64,000 nt of DNA from Lolium rigidum (lineage: Eukaryota; Streptophyta; Magnoliopsida; Poales; Poaceae): NCBI RefSeq assembly GCF_022539505.1, contig NC_061514.1, positions 331,435,090 through 331,499,089 on the forward strand. Reading direction: 5' to 3'. Within the stretch, counting starts at the first letter, position 1, and every line of letters begins with the position of its first letter. The notes under the pieces were generated by a model. It was not told the DNA's origin and did no database searches. It saw only the letters and a program-made list of their open reading frames with translations. A program made the translations under genes and the position numbers. Of the stretch, positions 22,616 through 35,047 are shown in pieces.

Positions 22616-23937
22616 AGTGTTGTACTATTTGCATCTTTCAGGGTATCGCTGTTACACAAGGTATGAAAACAACTCGTGTCTAGAAACACAAGCCGCATTA
22701 TGGCAAGTGTTGCTTTATTCTACAAGTAGGAAGTCACGGACCTAGAAATCTCCAAAGCCTGGTCAAACGAAGTTAAGCTGCAAATTTTAGATAAAATTGC
22801 TAAAGAAAGTCATATATCGTGAACTTTGTGTCATTTTCCAAGCCTGGGTAGGGAAGACTAGGTCCGCCCATGAGTAGAAGAAACGTGGTATGTATGTGGT
22901 ATCTTATGAGTTATGATCAAACTACAAACAAGATTTGAGGATACATAACCCTACAAAAAATCCAAAATCGTTCGTCCCAAGTTCTTCTATGTCTGGACTC
23001 CATGGTACTTCACAAAATAACTACAGAAGATCCTGATTTGAAAATGATCCCAACTCTAGCATATGTTGAGGGTGGAGATGGGCATGCAAGTATAGTGAAT
23101 TAACAATGACTCCAGAAAGATAAGGATAACCTCGTTTTGGCGCGTTTCCGTATGGAGCAAATCCAGGAAATCTTAGCCATTGGATAACTTGATTTCCTTA
23201 TTGATATTCATCCCATGAAACAAATCAACGTGTAATAAGTGCTTCTACATCAATATGCTTGTCGAAGTTCAAAAACTGGGGTACTATAGTAGTAGATAAA
23301 AGATACCATAATGTCCAACTTTAAATTAATAAAGCCATGAGTTCACATGAGGGACAAGGTTCTTTTTTTTAGAAGATCATCTTAGACTTGCAATACGTCA
23401 CAAGCCCATAATTTTACAGCCAAGCACAAAGTCCGTAGCAACAACAAAATGTAAGACATGCTAGATAGGTAAGTAGGATATGCATAGGTGGTTTTTGGTG
23501 AATAGGTAGCTCTATATAGGTGAAGAAGCGAAGAAGCTCCGCTAGCACGGTATCATGATGGACTGGTCCCTTAGCTCTTGATTTTCTGGTTGCATACAAA
23601 CTCGGAAAAAATGTATAATACATCAAAATGATCGTGCGAAAATGTTACATCCGAATTCACTTGGGTTTACCCAGTTGGCATTTTCTTAGATTCTCAAAAT
23701 TCCAAATGGAAATGTGAAAGCACGAAGATTTTAATTTTTGCCAAAAATTCAGGATTTAATATTTAAAAAAAATTAAATTGATAGTTGCTTCTTGCATAAA
23801 GATTATTATTACTTAATCATTGATGTTGATTTAAATAACTCTTTAAAATTCAAAATTATAAAGAGTTGTGATGTCACAGTGTAAGAGTTAATAGGATTGA
23901 TATCGTAGTATTACCAATAAGGTTTTTTTTTAAGCTC
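22616..23937. other. Intergenic DNA, no gene seen
   Basis: AT-rich with scattered stops in all frames. No domain or terminal repeat recognised. Confidence 0.5.
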
Positions 23938-24010
23938 AACCGGAAGGAATGTAGAAGTTAAGCATGCTAGGGTTGAAGTAGTGTTAGGATGGGTGATCAA
24001 TTGGAAAGTT
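23938..24010 (+). repeat. 5S rRNA-derived sequence (degenerate)
   Basis: GAAGTTAAGCATGCTAGGG (23954-23972), then GAAGTAGTGTTAGGATGGGTGA, follows the order and spacing of plant 5S rRNA. The first part corresponds to the A box and the AGGATGGGTGA part to the intermediate element and C box. The flanks diverge quickly and the 5' third is lost. It is not an intact 5S gene. It could come from a 5S-bearing TRIM (Cassandra type) or from a 5S-derived SINE. Confidence 0.65.
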
Positions 24011-24139
24011 AGACCATTAATGTAATTTGAATTAAGATAAAGTGTAGTTAGAGTTAAAAATTATCCATGTGAGGGATTAAGAAACTTTGAATTTTTTTTT
24101 TGAAAAAAACTTTAAAAAAATTGAAAAAAATTGAGCCGG

Positions 24140-24319
24140 AATTCCCAAACGACCGTTAGTTCTATGCCGACGGCTTGACCGACAAATAGGTCTCTGCCGA
24201 AAACATATTGTACCGATGGCAAGGTGCCAACGATGACCGTCGGCACAGCCTATGCCGATGGCGAAATTGGCATGTGCCGACGGTTTCTACCCATCAGCAC
24301 CTTGACTGGTTCCGTAGTG
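24140..24319. mobile_element. CACTA-type DNA transposon terminus
   Basis: Ends TTCCGTAGTG at 24319, the reverse of a CACTA start. The preceding 150 bp holds TGCCGACGG and CCGATGGC motifs in both orientations, the subterminal repeats typical of CACTA elements. I could not find the matching CACTA end to the left, so only one end is supported. Confidence 0.6.
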
Positions 24320-26613
24320 GATTCTACCTATAGAATTGCAAGCCAGACACTGAACGCTAATAAGTTGGCACATCACAGTACATCCTAACTTGGGAAGAAA
24401 ACCTTACTTTATCATGTATTGGATCTAAGAAGCAAGCAGAACACCAAATTTGATCCGGGCAATATGGTCATTTGCTCATGATCTCGGCCTCTTTGGGCTC
24501 CTTATCGTTACTTGCTTTTATAGACACTAGCAATGGATGGCGCGGCGGCACGCCACGCCGATTGTATGAATATGATTGAATTGATGGAAGTAATTAATAT
24601 TTTCTTGTTTAAACAGTAGGTTTTCAGATGGTTGGCAATGAAGTTGGATACAATATATACTGATATTTAGGTGCATGAAAATTTAATCCATAAGATCAAG
24701 TAAATAAATGGCATCTGTAGAATTCTACCCACATTAAGAAGGGCATAAAATTAACTGATAATTAACCTGGACATAGGGTACACTGATAGCGGGAAGGCAT
24801 ACAAAAAAAAGGGCACCCGCGGATGATATGGATGGTTGTAAAGGTTTAGTAGTGCTATTGAGCAATTAAGGGGCAGTAGCATTAATATATAATTAGAATT
24901 AGACTGACAACACTTTGTTGAACGAATTAGATCTGACAACATAGTTGTTGGGATCATTTTACATATTTTACATATATGATACATGGAAAAGACAGGAGTT
25001 TCTACTTGAACAGAAGTATGACATGTTCTTGGTTATCAAAGCTTGGGAGGAAGTAGCAAAGTAGGATGGTAAGACTGGTAGTGCTGATGTTCCATGGTAT
25101 CCCATCCACTAGTGCTTTGCATTAGTGTCCTCGTTGTTGCGGGAAAAGATGATGAGTTGTTGGCCTTTGGTGAAGAAAGAGCCGAGCATGCTTCATCATC
25201 TAAGGGGGAATCAGTGTCCTCTTCTTGAATTCTTATTTGGCCTCCGCGACAAAGCCAAAAAGACCTACAACTGACCTCTATATCATCCTAACCAAGATTA
25301 CACGACCAAGTTGGGAGCGAGGAACAGCCAAACCTATAAGTGGTGCAAAACAATACAGAAGTGGAGCTACAATGTTAAGTTTTATGTGATATAACAACAA
25401 TAAAAGGATATAATATTCCCTGGCAATTATTTCGTGAAGATTCATGAAGGGAATGTAACCTGTCTTATTTGTCAGCTGTTGAAAGCAACTCTCTTACAAT
25501 GTTATTTCAACTGTAAGAGAAAAAATACGCAATAAGCCAAGAAGTTTCAGATTTTCAGTATCAGAGAATTAAGGACTACATCTGTATCTATGGGGAATGT
25601 AAAAAAAATAGCACTCCCCCAAAAAAGCTACAGAACATGACATTTTTCGTCACATTGACCAAGTGTTGACAAAGTGGTAACACATCAATGGTGCTTCGAA
25701 TAACATTTGATGGGCCAACTGCTTTGTTTCCAAATATGACCAATAGTGCAAACCTTATGTTCATAAGAAATATTTTAGCATCTCTGATAATTTCATCAAA
25801 TAGTATTAAATAACAATAGAGACAATTCCTACTGATCAGCTGAAGATATTAATATTTGGGAAAGGAAGATAAATCTCAGAAGAGATGATAATGTATATTT
25901 TGATCTAACTATGAATGCAGATCATAGAGTAAAACGCAATCAAAAGTAAAGGTCTCGCAGTAAGCAGTGAATTGATATGAGGCAAATATCATGATAAAGT
26001 TTTATGTGAAATAGCTATTATTATTGGAAATGAGAAGTTCCAGTAGCCAAAATTGGCATGGCACGCCTAGGGCTCCAATAATTTTGATAACTATATTTAA
26101 GCAGATGTCAATTACTCAAATGCGAACAGTATGTAAATTTTATTCTGAAATGGTGCACCTGATTAGCATTTTGTATAATGGCATATCCATAGAAATTAGC
26201 AGCAATGATGGCAGTTAATATTACAGCATGACTAAAGTGTCCATGCTTAGTGGTTTCAGATAAGCTAATATTGCACATTACATTTCTGGTGACAGGAGTA
26301 AATTGATAATCTTTAGTAAGGTGTGGCAAAAATATAATATCATTTTAAAAACTTAGCTCCCACATAAATATAGGTGTGTGTGAGATGAAAAATAGGCGAT
26401 AGCCAAAGATGCAATACCACAGCTGAAGAATGCCTTTCAATAGCTGGTGTAGCAATTAACTTAGGTAAACTGAACTACTGAAATACGTAGCTTATATAGT
26501 CTGTACTTCTAACAGGCAAACAGTCATATGCTCAGATGTGTATCTACCTGTCACTCCATGGACATATTCTGTTTTCCCCACAAAAAACAGTATATTTAGG
26601 GCCAGGCACATCT
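24320..26613. other. Intergenic DNA, no gene seen
   Basis: AT-rich, with no supported ORF, terminal repeat or RNA gene. A GC-rich imperfect palindrome (GGCGCGGCGGCACGCCACGC) sits at 24539-24558. Confidence 0.5.
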
Positions 26614-26840
26614 TCAGCTTACTGAAGCTGCTTCTGCATCATTCTCCTGAACCTGGGTAGCAATCTGATATGCTAAAAATTGTTCTTCACTCTTCTTCTT
26701 TGGTTTTTGGTCAGCACTCCTCCAGCTCACAGGTTACAGCGCTTCTCGAGATCCTCAGGGTCAACATCATCATTGGCTATGTAAGGCAACTCTTGTGGCT
26801 TCCTCTTCACGCTGGAGGACCCAGCCTCATCGCCAAACAT
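26614..26840 (-). pseudogene. Exon-like remnant, unknown protein
   Basis: ATG at 26840 opens a 37-residue frame (MFGDEAGSSSVKRKPQELP, then IANDDVDPEDLEKR) ending at TGA 26727. The next frame, SADQKPKKKSEEQFLAYQ then IATQVQENDAEAASVS, closes at 26614. The text is charged and low-repeat, looks like the C-terminus of a real plant protein, and needs one small frame change. I do not recognise the family. It could be the last exon of a minus-strand gene whose other exons include 29603-29685, which is speculative. Confidence 0.35.
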
Positions 26841-27596
26841 TATGAAGAATGAAAGATGTAGTAATTCAACTGTAGTACTTAAATCAAGGAGAAGCCCTAG
26901 GCCATTTTATTTGGAAGAGATTAGAATATATGAGAACCCGTAGGCATAGCTAAGTAAAGATGCCAGCTGTCAGAAGATTGTCTCACATAAGCATTTTTTG
27001 TTGGAAAACTGGAATTGACGCTTGGCCAAAAAAAAAATTAATTTAGTGTGAAAGTTCGTTTTAGTCCAAGAACCTCCATTTCCCAGACTCCAGAGGAATC
27101 ATGTGCGCAATCTGAGATGTGCATTCCAAAATTCATACCAAAATAGAGCATAAAGAACCTGCAAATATGAGTCATAAACATACCTGAATTTCACACGCTG
27201 AATCTCAAACCTGTTGAGATGCTTGCGCTACTTGTCTTCCCCGGAGTGTCAACGACAGGGTGCTGCCGTGCAGTACCAAGGTGACGCTCTCTGGCCCATC
27301 ACTGCTAGAAGTGGAAGATACTCATGCATGTAGGTCCATCTAAGGCACAGTCCCTATCTCCTCGTCGCTATTTACACCTGCAGTTCACTAAAGCGTGTAT
27401 TAGTCTAGCTCGCTAACAATCATGCTGCATTAATAAACTATAAACTTGGAAACGCCAAAGAACATATTGGAGGTTGCCACTTCTAAACTTCCATAGATTA
27501 TGAAAACAAAATGCACCTACAACGAAATATCTCAAAATATCCGAAGCACCATATAAACACCAATAGGAAAGGCCAGTAAGAACAATATGTGCAATT

Positions 27597-27860
27597 AACC
27601 TAAAGCATGAACTGATGTTTATTTTACTCAACCTAGACGGTAAAACAATATCTAATTGTTGGATAACCTAGCCTAAAATATGATTTGGCTTAAAACATGA
27701 TCTGATATTTATTTTCCTAACCTAGACAGTATGAACAAAATGTCTAATTAACATAAAGCATGGTGTGATGTTTATTTTTTCTAATTTGGACAGGAAAAAC
27801 AATACGTCTATATAGGATAACTTAACCTAAAACATGCTATGCTTTTTTGTCTCCCAGAAG
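27597..27860. repeat. Diverged tandem repeats, about 65-90 bp units
   Basis: About four copies of a unit with CCTAAARCATGATCTGATGT, TTATTTT and AACCTAGACAG. Related copies reappear at 29286-29410, beyond the Pack-MULE candidate. Confidence 0.55.
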
Positions 27861-27957
27861 GACATATTGAAAGAATAAGAGTTTACTGAAAGATGGATTA
27901 TTGGTTTTCCACGTGGAAACATGCAATTTAAATCGTCCAAAAACATGATTGAAAAGA

Positions 27958-29216
27958 ATAATTATAGAGCCTTCCTCCAGTACAACCCCCTCCCCCAAAC
28001 TTAGTTTGGGCTTCTAAGCCCAAATCCAACCCATATCCAAATTCGATATACCTATGTACGGGTATACCGTATACCGATAGCTGCCACGATCTCCACAATC
28101 TCCATGATCTGATACATTGGTCGCAACACTCTGCTGCCTCGATCTCTGCAGCTCCGGTGACGGTGATCATCCACCGGTCACGGCTGTCACCGTGGAAGGT
28201 TTCAATGTCACAGTTCAAGGGCTATGGCAGGTGCATAGCCGGACATGTCCGGTACCATCAGCCGGCCTGTCCGGCACGCAGCAAACACACCGCACTGCAT
28301 AATAAGTGTATATATCAATGGTATTGTATTTTGAAAAAAAGTAGGTAGGTAACATCATCAAGATTGGCTTCGGATCTCATGGATGTATAATATTTGTTCT
28401 CTAACTTCTCAAAAAATTCAGTTAACTCTTTCAGCTGTGAGAAAAGGTTGTGATTTTCGTAGGTTAATCAATTTTAGATTAGCCGATTAATATTGAGCAC
28501 CCAACTTTGATCTGCCATGCTACATGCTGTGGCATAAAACCACATCATCACAAACGGCTAGCCAACAACAACGTCGCTCTGTAACTCCTAGCCCGGACAG
28601 GCCGGCCACCAGGGCCGGATAGGCCGGCTTCCGAGTCCGGCCATATTGGCTTCATGTCCTCCCTATACCTATTGTTTCTGCTAAGTCCATTTGGCCACTG
28701 CCCTGGACTGTCTGGCGTTTGTCGCCATACTGTCTGGCCTATCATCCTCGTAAAACTATACACCAGGCTGTTTGGTGAGTTATCGCTTACGTTCTCAATA
28801 GAACGGACAGTCCGGCCAAAGGGAAGTTGGGCTGTCTGGCGACCCGCCGCCGTAGCACCCTTCATGCACGCCGCCTCGCTGCCGTTCCTGCACGGCGCCG
28901 CGCCGCCATCCTACCTGATCGTGTCAACCAACACCGCTCGTTGTGCCTCGTGGCCGGCATGCCGCCATGTTGCCGTGCCTCCCGCAGGAACATCATGTAT
29001 GCCGTTGTTGTCTCATCAAGAACATCGGCCAACGGCATACATGATGTGCTACTTGTACCTATGCGTAGTTGGACCATACGGGTTTTATACAGGGCTTCGT
29101 ACATCTGTTTTGTTTTAATGATAAAGGGTTATCAAGCAATTTGAGCCGTTCGTGTGTTTGAGTTTGCTCTGAGTTTAGAGGGAGGGGGTTGTACTGGAGC
29201 AAACGCCATAATTATA
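27958..29216. mobile_element. Mutator-like element, Pack-MULE candidate
   Basis: A 9-bp direct repeat, ATAATTATA, lies at 27958-27966 and 29208-29216. Just inside are imperfect terminal inverted repeats of about 40 bp that share TCCAGTACAACCCCCTCCC (27977-27995 and its reverse near 29179-29197). A 9-bp TSD with G-starting TIRs is the Mutator hallmark. The interior (about 1.24 kb) is unlike its AT-rich surroundings: GC-rich with CCGGACTGTCCGGC-type palindromes and no transposase. This is what a gene-fragment-carrying non-autonomous MULE looks like. The source of the cargo is not recognised. Confidence 0.65.
28990..29047. repeat. Perfect 18-bp inverted repeat (hairpin) inside the MULE
   Basis: ACATCATGTATGCCGTTG (28990-29007) and its exact reverse complement at 29030-29047 are separated by 22 bases. 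Confidence 0.8.
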
Positions 29217-29285
29217 ACCAGTAACCTGTTGCGAGTTGATGCCTGGAATGCAGCATGTAATGAATTGCTCAACTTGGACAACAAA

Positions 29286-29410
29286 AATAATATGGCTAGT
29301 TGAAGGTGAACTTAGCCTGAAACATGATATGATGTTTATTTTGCTAATTCATATAGCATAGTACTTACAATATGCTGGATTGTCTTAGAACATGGTCTGA
29401 TGTCTATTTT
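29286..29410. repeat. Continuation of the 27.6-kb tandem repeats
   Basis: CCTGAAACATGATATGATGT and AGAACATGGTCTGATGTC match the repeat unit left of the MULE. Confidence 0.45.
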
Positions 29411-29602
29411 TTAGAAGTAGATTTCAAGAAAAAAAATTGCTTACTTGCGTCTGATAGAAGACAGATTTGTGAATGGGTATATCTCCCGCATCTTTTTACT
29501 TTCTTATCTTGTTTCTCGTATACTCCAATAGACTCTAAATCATCTACAGAAGCAGGAACATCATAAGCATATGTTAAAAATAGCAAGGCTGAGAGCCGGT
29601 AC

Positions 29603-29685
29603 CTTGCTTGGTACAGCTTGGTGTACACTTCCTGGAGAACCTCGTAGTTGAGCATCATGTTGTGTTCCTTCACATCAAAGTTCAC
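29603..29685 (-). pseudogene. Exon-like segment with splice sites, unknown protein
   Basis: On the minus strand GTTTTGCAG precedes an 83-base open segment reading VNFDVKEHNMMLNYEVL then QEVYTKLYQA, followed by AAG|GTACC. Amphipathic, coiled-coil-like composition. The family is not recognised. It may be an exon of a live gene or a stranded fragment; nothing else of the gene is certain. Confidence 0.35.
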
Positions 29686-29947
29686 CTGCAAAACACTAAC
29701 AAAGTAAGCATCACGGTCATCTAAGCCACCGTGCTCTAAAATGAACATGACCGCATCAGAATCCTCTTAATGAATTTTTACTCTGCTCCACTCCAAGGTA
29801 AACATACAGCAACCGACAGTGCACTGCTCCCTACAGAAAGACAGAAATCACCAAATCAAAATCAACACAAAATCTACAACCAGGTGTGCTCGTAGTCTAC
29901 TCGCGGTCTAACTGAAGAAATCTGTTTTAATTCTCATGAGCATAACA

Positions 29948-30290
29948 TCAAACAGGTAGAAGGTATGCGCTCACACAAGTAGGCACAAAAGAATAGGGGC
30001 GGAGCTGTGCAGGCAACCAAACCCAGGACAGGGCTAGGATTTCATGGGCATGGGCATAGGGGCGGGCCGAGCACCACTGTGGTGGGAAATCGGAAGAGGA
30101 GAAGGCGGCGTCACTGGACGTGCAGGGCGGCGGGTGGAGCACCTGCGCCACCAGATGGGAGAGGGTCGGGGTAGTGGGACACCGGAGGAATGGGAGGACA
30201 GCGACGCGGCCGTGCCTCGCCGGAGGGCCGCCGTGGAAGAGCACAGGGCGGAGGGCATTGGCCCTAGGCTGGAGACGATGGGGTGGTGGA
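29948..30290. other. GC-rich island
   Basis: The GC-rich block has long frames on both strands, which is typical of compositional shadows. It could be the 5' end of a minus-strand gene that includes 29603-29685. No domain is visible. Confidence 0.3.
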
Positions 30291-32671
30291 AGAGATAGAG
30301 AGAGAGTGCGGGGAGGAAATCAGGAAATCGTGGGGCAGTTTCCTTGTAGGATCTCTCCAGAAGAAGTTACAGCGGTTCAGTAAAATGGTATGTCCACCCA
30401 GAATAAAAGGAGGACCAGCAAGACACAAAGAAAAGGAAAAAACGAAAATTGCAAGAGAGTGTCCGACGTGCACACAAGAAAATCACAGTGATAATCAACC
30501 ACAAATTCACATACGTGTCTACCCAGCGTTAATCCGAAAAAAAATTCAAAATTCTGAGAAAAAAGATGTTGGTTGCCATATAGTATAGTACTTATGCCGG
30601 TTCAAGTGGTGTCGCGGGCCACCCCGACAATTTTCTCTTCTACCCACCCCTGCCATCTGTGCGCCATCGCCGATGAGATACACCGGACTTGGTCTTGGAC
30701 AAACTACATGTTCCTCTTTTCGATCTCCACGATGGATATGGAGGCTGTCGCGTTCCTGGGAAAGGAGAACCAATCCCGCAAAGAGAATGGGCAACCGCTA
30801 CCGTCCCCAACACAGCTCCCCAACATATTCTCTTGGGTCATCTCCGGCAGCAGCACCAGATGAGAAAATACGGATCAGCGAGCACCCCTGACACAAATAC
30901 CAAAAATTGAGTAAGTTGAAGTGTGCGGGCCAGATGAAAGGCAAAAGGAAAACCTATTACAAGCAACATATATGAAAAACTCCGCAGGAAAAAGTTGATT
31001 AGGGGAGGCTAACAGACAGGGACGGTTACATGGGAAGATTACCAATTAGCTTCTCCCCATTATTACTTGCCGGCGCTGGTTTAAGGACCTGCCGATAGAA
31101 CGACGAAGAGAATGGAGGCGGCGCTTGGAGGCCAAAGATCGCAGCCATAGTCCAAGGAACAAAAAGGACGGCAACCTTATACATGATTTCCAGGCCCATG
31201 CTACTGCAAATAAAGACGACGAACAAAGAGAAATATGTGGGCCGCCCAAGGAGAGTTGGCCCGGTTCACGAAAGAGCATGTAAATATATTCCCAGAGTAG
31301 TTTCCCTCTGTCATGTTGGGCTGGCGGTGAGAGGAAACCAACGTGGGTACACGCGATTTAATGGGATGTGCCATTTAGTTTGAGTAAAAAAGCATGTTTA
31401 AGGATGATCTAGACCATTTGTGCACAAGATCGGACGGCTCAAAATTTCAAATCACTGTGGAAGGGTCATGGTAGTTCCATCTTAATGTTACTTAATTAAT
31501 TGCAGCCATACAAGACGAATAGCAATAGGCCTAAACGCAATAATTTGTGTTCAAATTTTGAAAAGAAATGTAAGCCATGTTCACTCTAACAGAATGTTTA
31601 GGAATGTACCATGTAACAAACAAAATGAGCACTTGTAGCATATGTATGAAGAAACTTCGCGTCACGTAAAAATCAAGCATGGGCCTTATTGCCTTATTTT
31701 CGCTAAGTCGGGCTCCACACACACCTACCCGTGTGTCGCAACTTCGTAGGTAAACTTTGTTCATGAAATCGCCGAAAAACAACTCCCCACTCAATGACAT
31801 GGCTGCACCCCCCCCCCCCCCACCGCAGTCATGCTTCTCGGGTAGGAAGGGCGGGGTGACGGCCACCGCGTCCTTCCCCACCAGGCACTACTTTTCCCCC
31901 TCCTCCTCGAAAAGCGAACCATCTTCGACCTTCCCGAGCTATTGCAACTCCCTTGTTGTGGCGTTGCCATCTCTGGCCTCCCCGAGCTCGTCCGACTGCT
32001 CCAGGGTAACCGCCTCGTCGTCCTCTTCCTCTTGGCACTGGGAATTGAGCACGGCTGCTCCAAATCGACGTCCACGTCGCCGTTACCCCCCTTTCATTGT
32101 CTTTCTCTGGTGTCAATTTTGGCGCCACCAGGGCCCATCAGCCACGCATGACCCCACCTTCCGCTTCCTGGTAATCTCCCTGGCCTTCTGGACCTCTTCT
32201 CCTTCTTGATCTCGCTCTCTGCTGGCATGCATGCGTTGTTCGTTGTCATCCGCCCTTACATGTCCTCACCGATGCTGCCATCCTCTTCCGGTTGCGTCAA
32301 CGCTGCTTTTCTCCACCACCACGGCCTCGTCAAAGCGCATCACTCCAACGCGTGGTCTGGCCGAAAAACTTTGGCCATGACATGTATTTGACGATGTTGT
32401 GACATATGATGAGTGTTCCTCTCTCTTTAGTCCCATGTCTATGCGGCCAATTGTTCCCGCTTATTAATTTAATTTCTTTCGTGGCATCGCTTTCCGGCCT
32501 ACTTTATGTCTTTTGGTTTCTTGTACATATGGTTTGCATCACTCATTTGGTTGAGTACATATCGTAGGTAGCAGTGGGAAAGAGAAGTAGTTCTCATCAA
32601 TTAACGGCTGATGCCCTGCTAGGCTGCTAACTAGGACAGAGTTATACACAGTATACTCGCTTTGTTAGAGA
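30291..32671. other. Intergenic DNA, no gene supported
   Basis: Contains a C-tract at about 31809-31822 and a GC-rich block at 31800-32360 with overlapping frames on both strands but no recognisable domain. Confidence 0.45.
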
Positions 32672-32702
32672 CTAGGACATTTGCCCGTGCGTTGCCACGG
32701 GA
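32672..32702 (-). other. Helitron 3' terminus and hairpin
   Basis: The stem CCCGTG/CACGGG with loop GCAACG lies about 10 bases from the terminal CTAG, the rolling-circle termination signal of Helitrons. Confidence 0.85.
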
Positions 32703-33849
32703 CAATAACAAAATAAAATAGTTCATCACTTTATTGAACAAAAATATTTCATCAATTCCATACATATGTAGGAAAGATCCGCGTGCATGCTATGACGCAA
32801 AGTAGCTCCGATAATTATACATCAATTATTTACACTACCATAATAGTAAGAATGTAAGATAGATAAATTAAACTTTCCAAACCATAACATTATGCAAGTC
32901 AATAAAAAATATTGTAAAATAAAGAATAACATTGAACAATTGAAATATACACTATCCGAGCATCTCCCAACAATATTTCTCCCATAATTTTCGTACTCCA
33001 GCTGATCCCCTAAATGGACCAACCTATATGTTAAGAAAACGGGTAGGCAAGGAAATGGTTACAAGCTTGTGAAGCCACGTATAGTATAGCATATACAAAT
33101 GCTTCTAGAATTAAATTGCTAAGACGCTCATATAAATTAGCGAACAAGATTTGAATAGAGAGTTCAATAAATAAAGAGGTACACAAATTTAACTTGCCTA
33201 AAAGACTGATAAACAACATGACTTGTCGGATGGTGAATATAATACACCTAAGGACACATCCTATTTGTCAACCTCCCAAATGGTCCTGTTCCAGTTTTCA
33301 GTCAATGTCCAATTTTCAACAACTACTTATCAACAATATGAATTTAAACATAAATTTAAGTGCGAGTTAAATAAAAAAATAGTTCAAATTTATAACAAAT
33401 ATTAAACAGCAATGTTGAGTGCATTTTAATTCCACCACATTAAAATATTAGTATTTAAATAGAACCAGCTTATAGTTATTCATATTGATTGGCAGTTAGG
33501 AAATCTCAGTAAACCTGCCAAGTACGTACCCCTACAGCAAGCTATACAACATCACTCTAAATGCGAAAGAAATAATTTGTCAAACACCTGAATTCTAATA
33601 TCAAACAACCAGAGATGCATTGCTGAGCACTGCGTTTCAAATATTTCAGTGAAAATCACGTAGAAGCATGCCATGGTATTTCACCGGAAGGGAAAAAAGA
33701 TCAAGGAGAAGTACAAGCACTATTCTTTTTCTCCACCACATATCTTTTCCATATCCTCAGGCATCGCATAAGCAATCTGTTCAATTTACATCAGCTTCAT
33801 CCAGGTAGAGGATGCGCACAGGCAAGGCTCGATGTGTCTATTCCTCTTC

Positions 33850-34060
33850 TTTTCTTTTTCCTCGCGTGCTGCAAACAGAAGTCTCCGCCAAAATCTCCAC
33901 GCTGCATCCCGCTACAGCACCTCGGCAACAATGACCACTCTGGCGAGATCCCACCGACACCTCAGACAACGTGGTCGACTGGTTTTCCGTCCTCAACCTC
34001 TACTCCAACAGGCTAACCGGGAGACTCGCACGATGGCCACTTCACCTTTCACTACCTGCT
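33850..34060 (+). pseudogene. LRR (receptor-kinase type) gene fragment in Helitron
   Basis: One frame gives LQHLGNNDHSGEIPP; the next gives VLNLYSNRLTGRLARW. Both fit the plant extracellular leucine-rich repeat consensus LxxLxLxxNxLTGxIP. They are consecutive but in different frames, so the fragment is damaged. No kinase part is visible. It lies opposite in orientation to the formin-like exons, so at least two captures or an inversion are implied. Confidence 0.55.
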
Positions 34061-34111
34061 GGAGGAGAACTATGAACAGCACAACATCCATTAGCAGAAC
34101 AAATTCAATAG

Positions 34112-34185
34112 TTGAATTAGAGGTGTAGCGGATGCCATAATTGAATTAGAGGTGTAGCGGATGCCATAATTGAATTAGAGGTAGC
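34112..34185. repeat. 29-bp tandem repeat, about 2.5 copies
   Basis: TTGAATTAGAGGTGTAGCGG plus ATGCCATAA repeats exactly at 34112 and 34141, then partially at 34170. Confidence 0.9.
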
Positions 34186-35002
34186 TACTTCAGCAGTCGT
34201 GCGCAGTTCTTCCACAGATGAAAAAATAGACTCAAAAATTCAGGTCCAGCGGCCAGCTCTGCGGCGAGATCTACTTGAACAGTGCCTTCACGGTTCCTGG
34301 CCTGCGGCGATAGGGGCAGCATCGAGACCTATTGCAAGTTCCACGTGTATGGCTGTCGATGCGTCGCCCCACTCATGACAGAGCCGAGCTCGGCGACGGT
34401 GGCAACGGCAAGCGGGTGACATTGTGGCCACGGGTAATTCATGTGCTCTCGCCCACCGTGAAACTTGAGTAGCAAGCGCAGTAAAATGATGTTTTCTGCC
34501 CTGCCCTGAAGTGCGACGTGGCGGTCTCTTCTCCTCTCGCCGCTTTGATTGGCACCAACTCAGGAGGACTATATAACTACCTGCACCGGCTTGGGAGGAT
34601 CAGATTACTGTCGTCCGCCGGCACCGGACTGGAATCATGCTGCCGCCTTGTTCTCCGCCACTTTCTGTCACATTGATGTCGGCGAACTCGAGCCGGATGT
34701 GGTCTCGGGGGACTGACTACAGGAGACAGCCATAGTCTCGTCTGTACTGCCGTAATCGATCTTTTTGTTGGTGAGACTCGACGAGCTGATTAGGGACGGG
34801 ACGACAGAGGAGCGATCCCGGAAAGCAAGCGGCGGTATAGTTGAAGGTGAGGGGAGGAGGTACTCCATGGCGCCATCCACAAGGCAAAGGCAGCGGCAGA
34901 AGTGAGAGTGGCAATGGTAGCAATGGTGGTGGAGGGGTATAGGACAGTAGGAGAAGCTGGCCATCTCCGGTGGAATGGTTTGCTGCCAAGTAGTGAGTTC
35001 CC

Positions 35003-35047
35003 GAAGAAGGGGGGCTGGAGATGGGAAGAAGGGGGGCTGGAGATGGG
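35003..35047. repeat. 22-bp tandem duplication
   Basis: GAAGAAGGGGGGCTGGAGAT occurs twice in succession. Confidence 0.8.

Noticed and set aside
24168..24319. Complete CACTA element
   Set aside because: No matching CACTACGGAA-type start was found upstream within the window, so only the terminus is reported.
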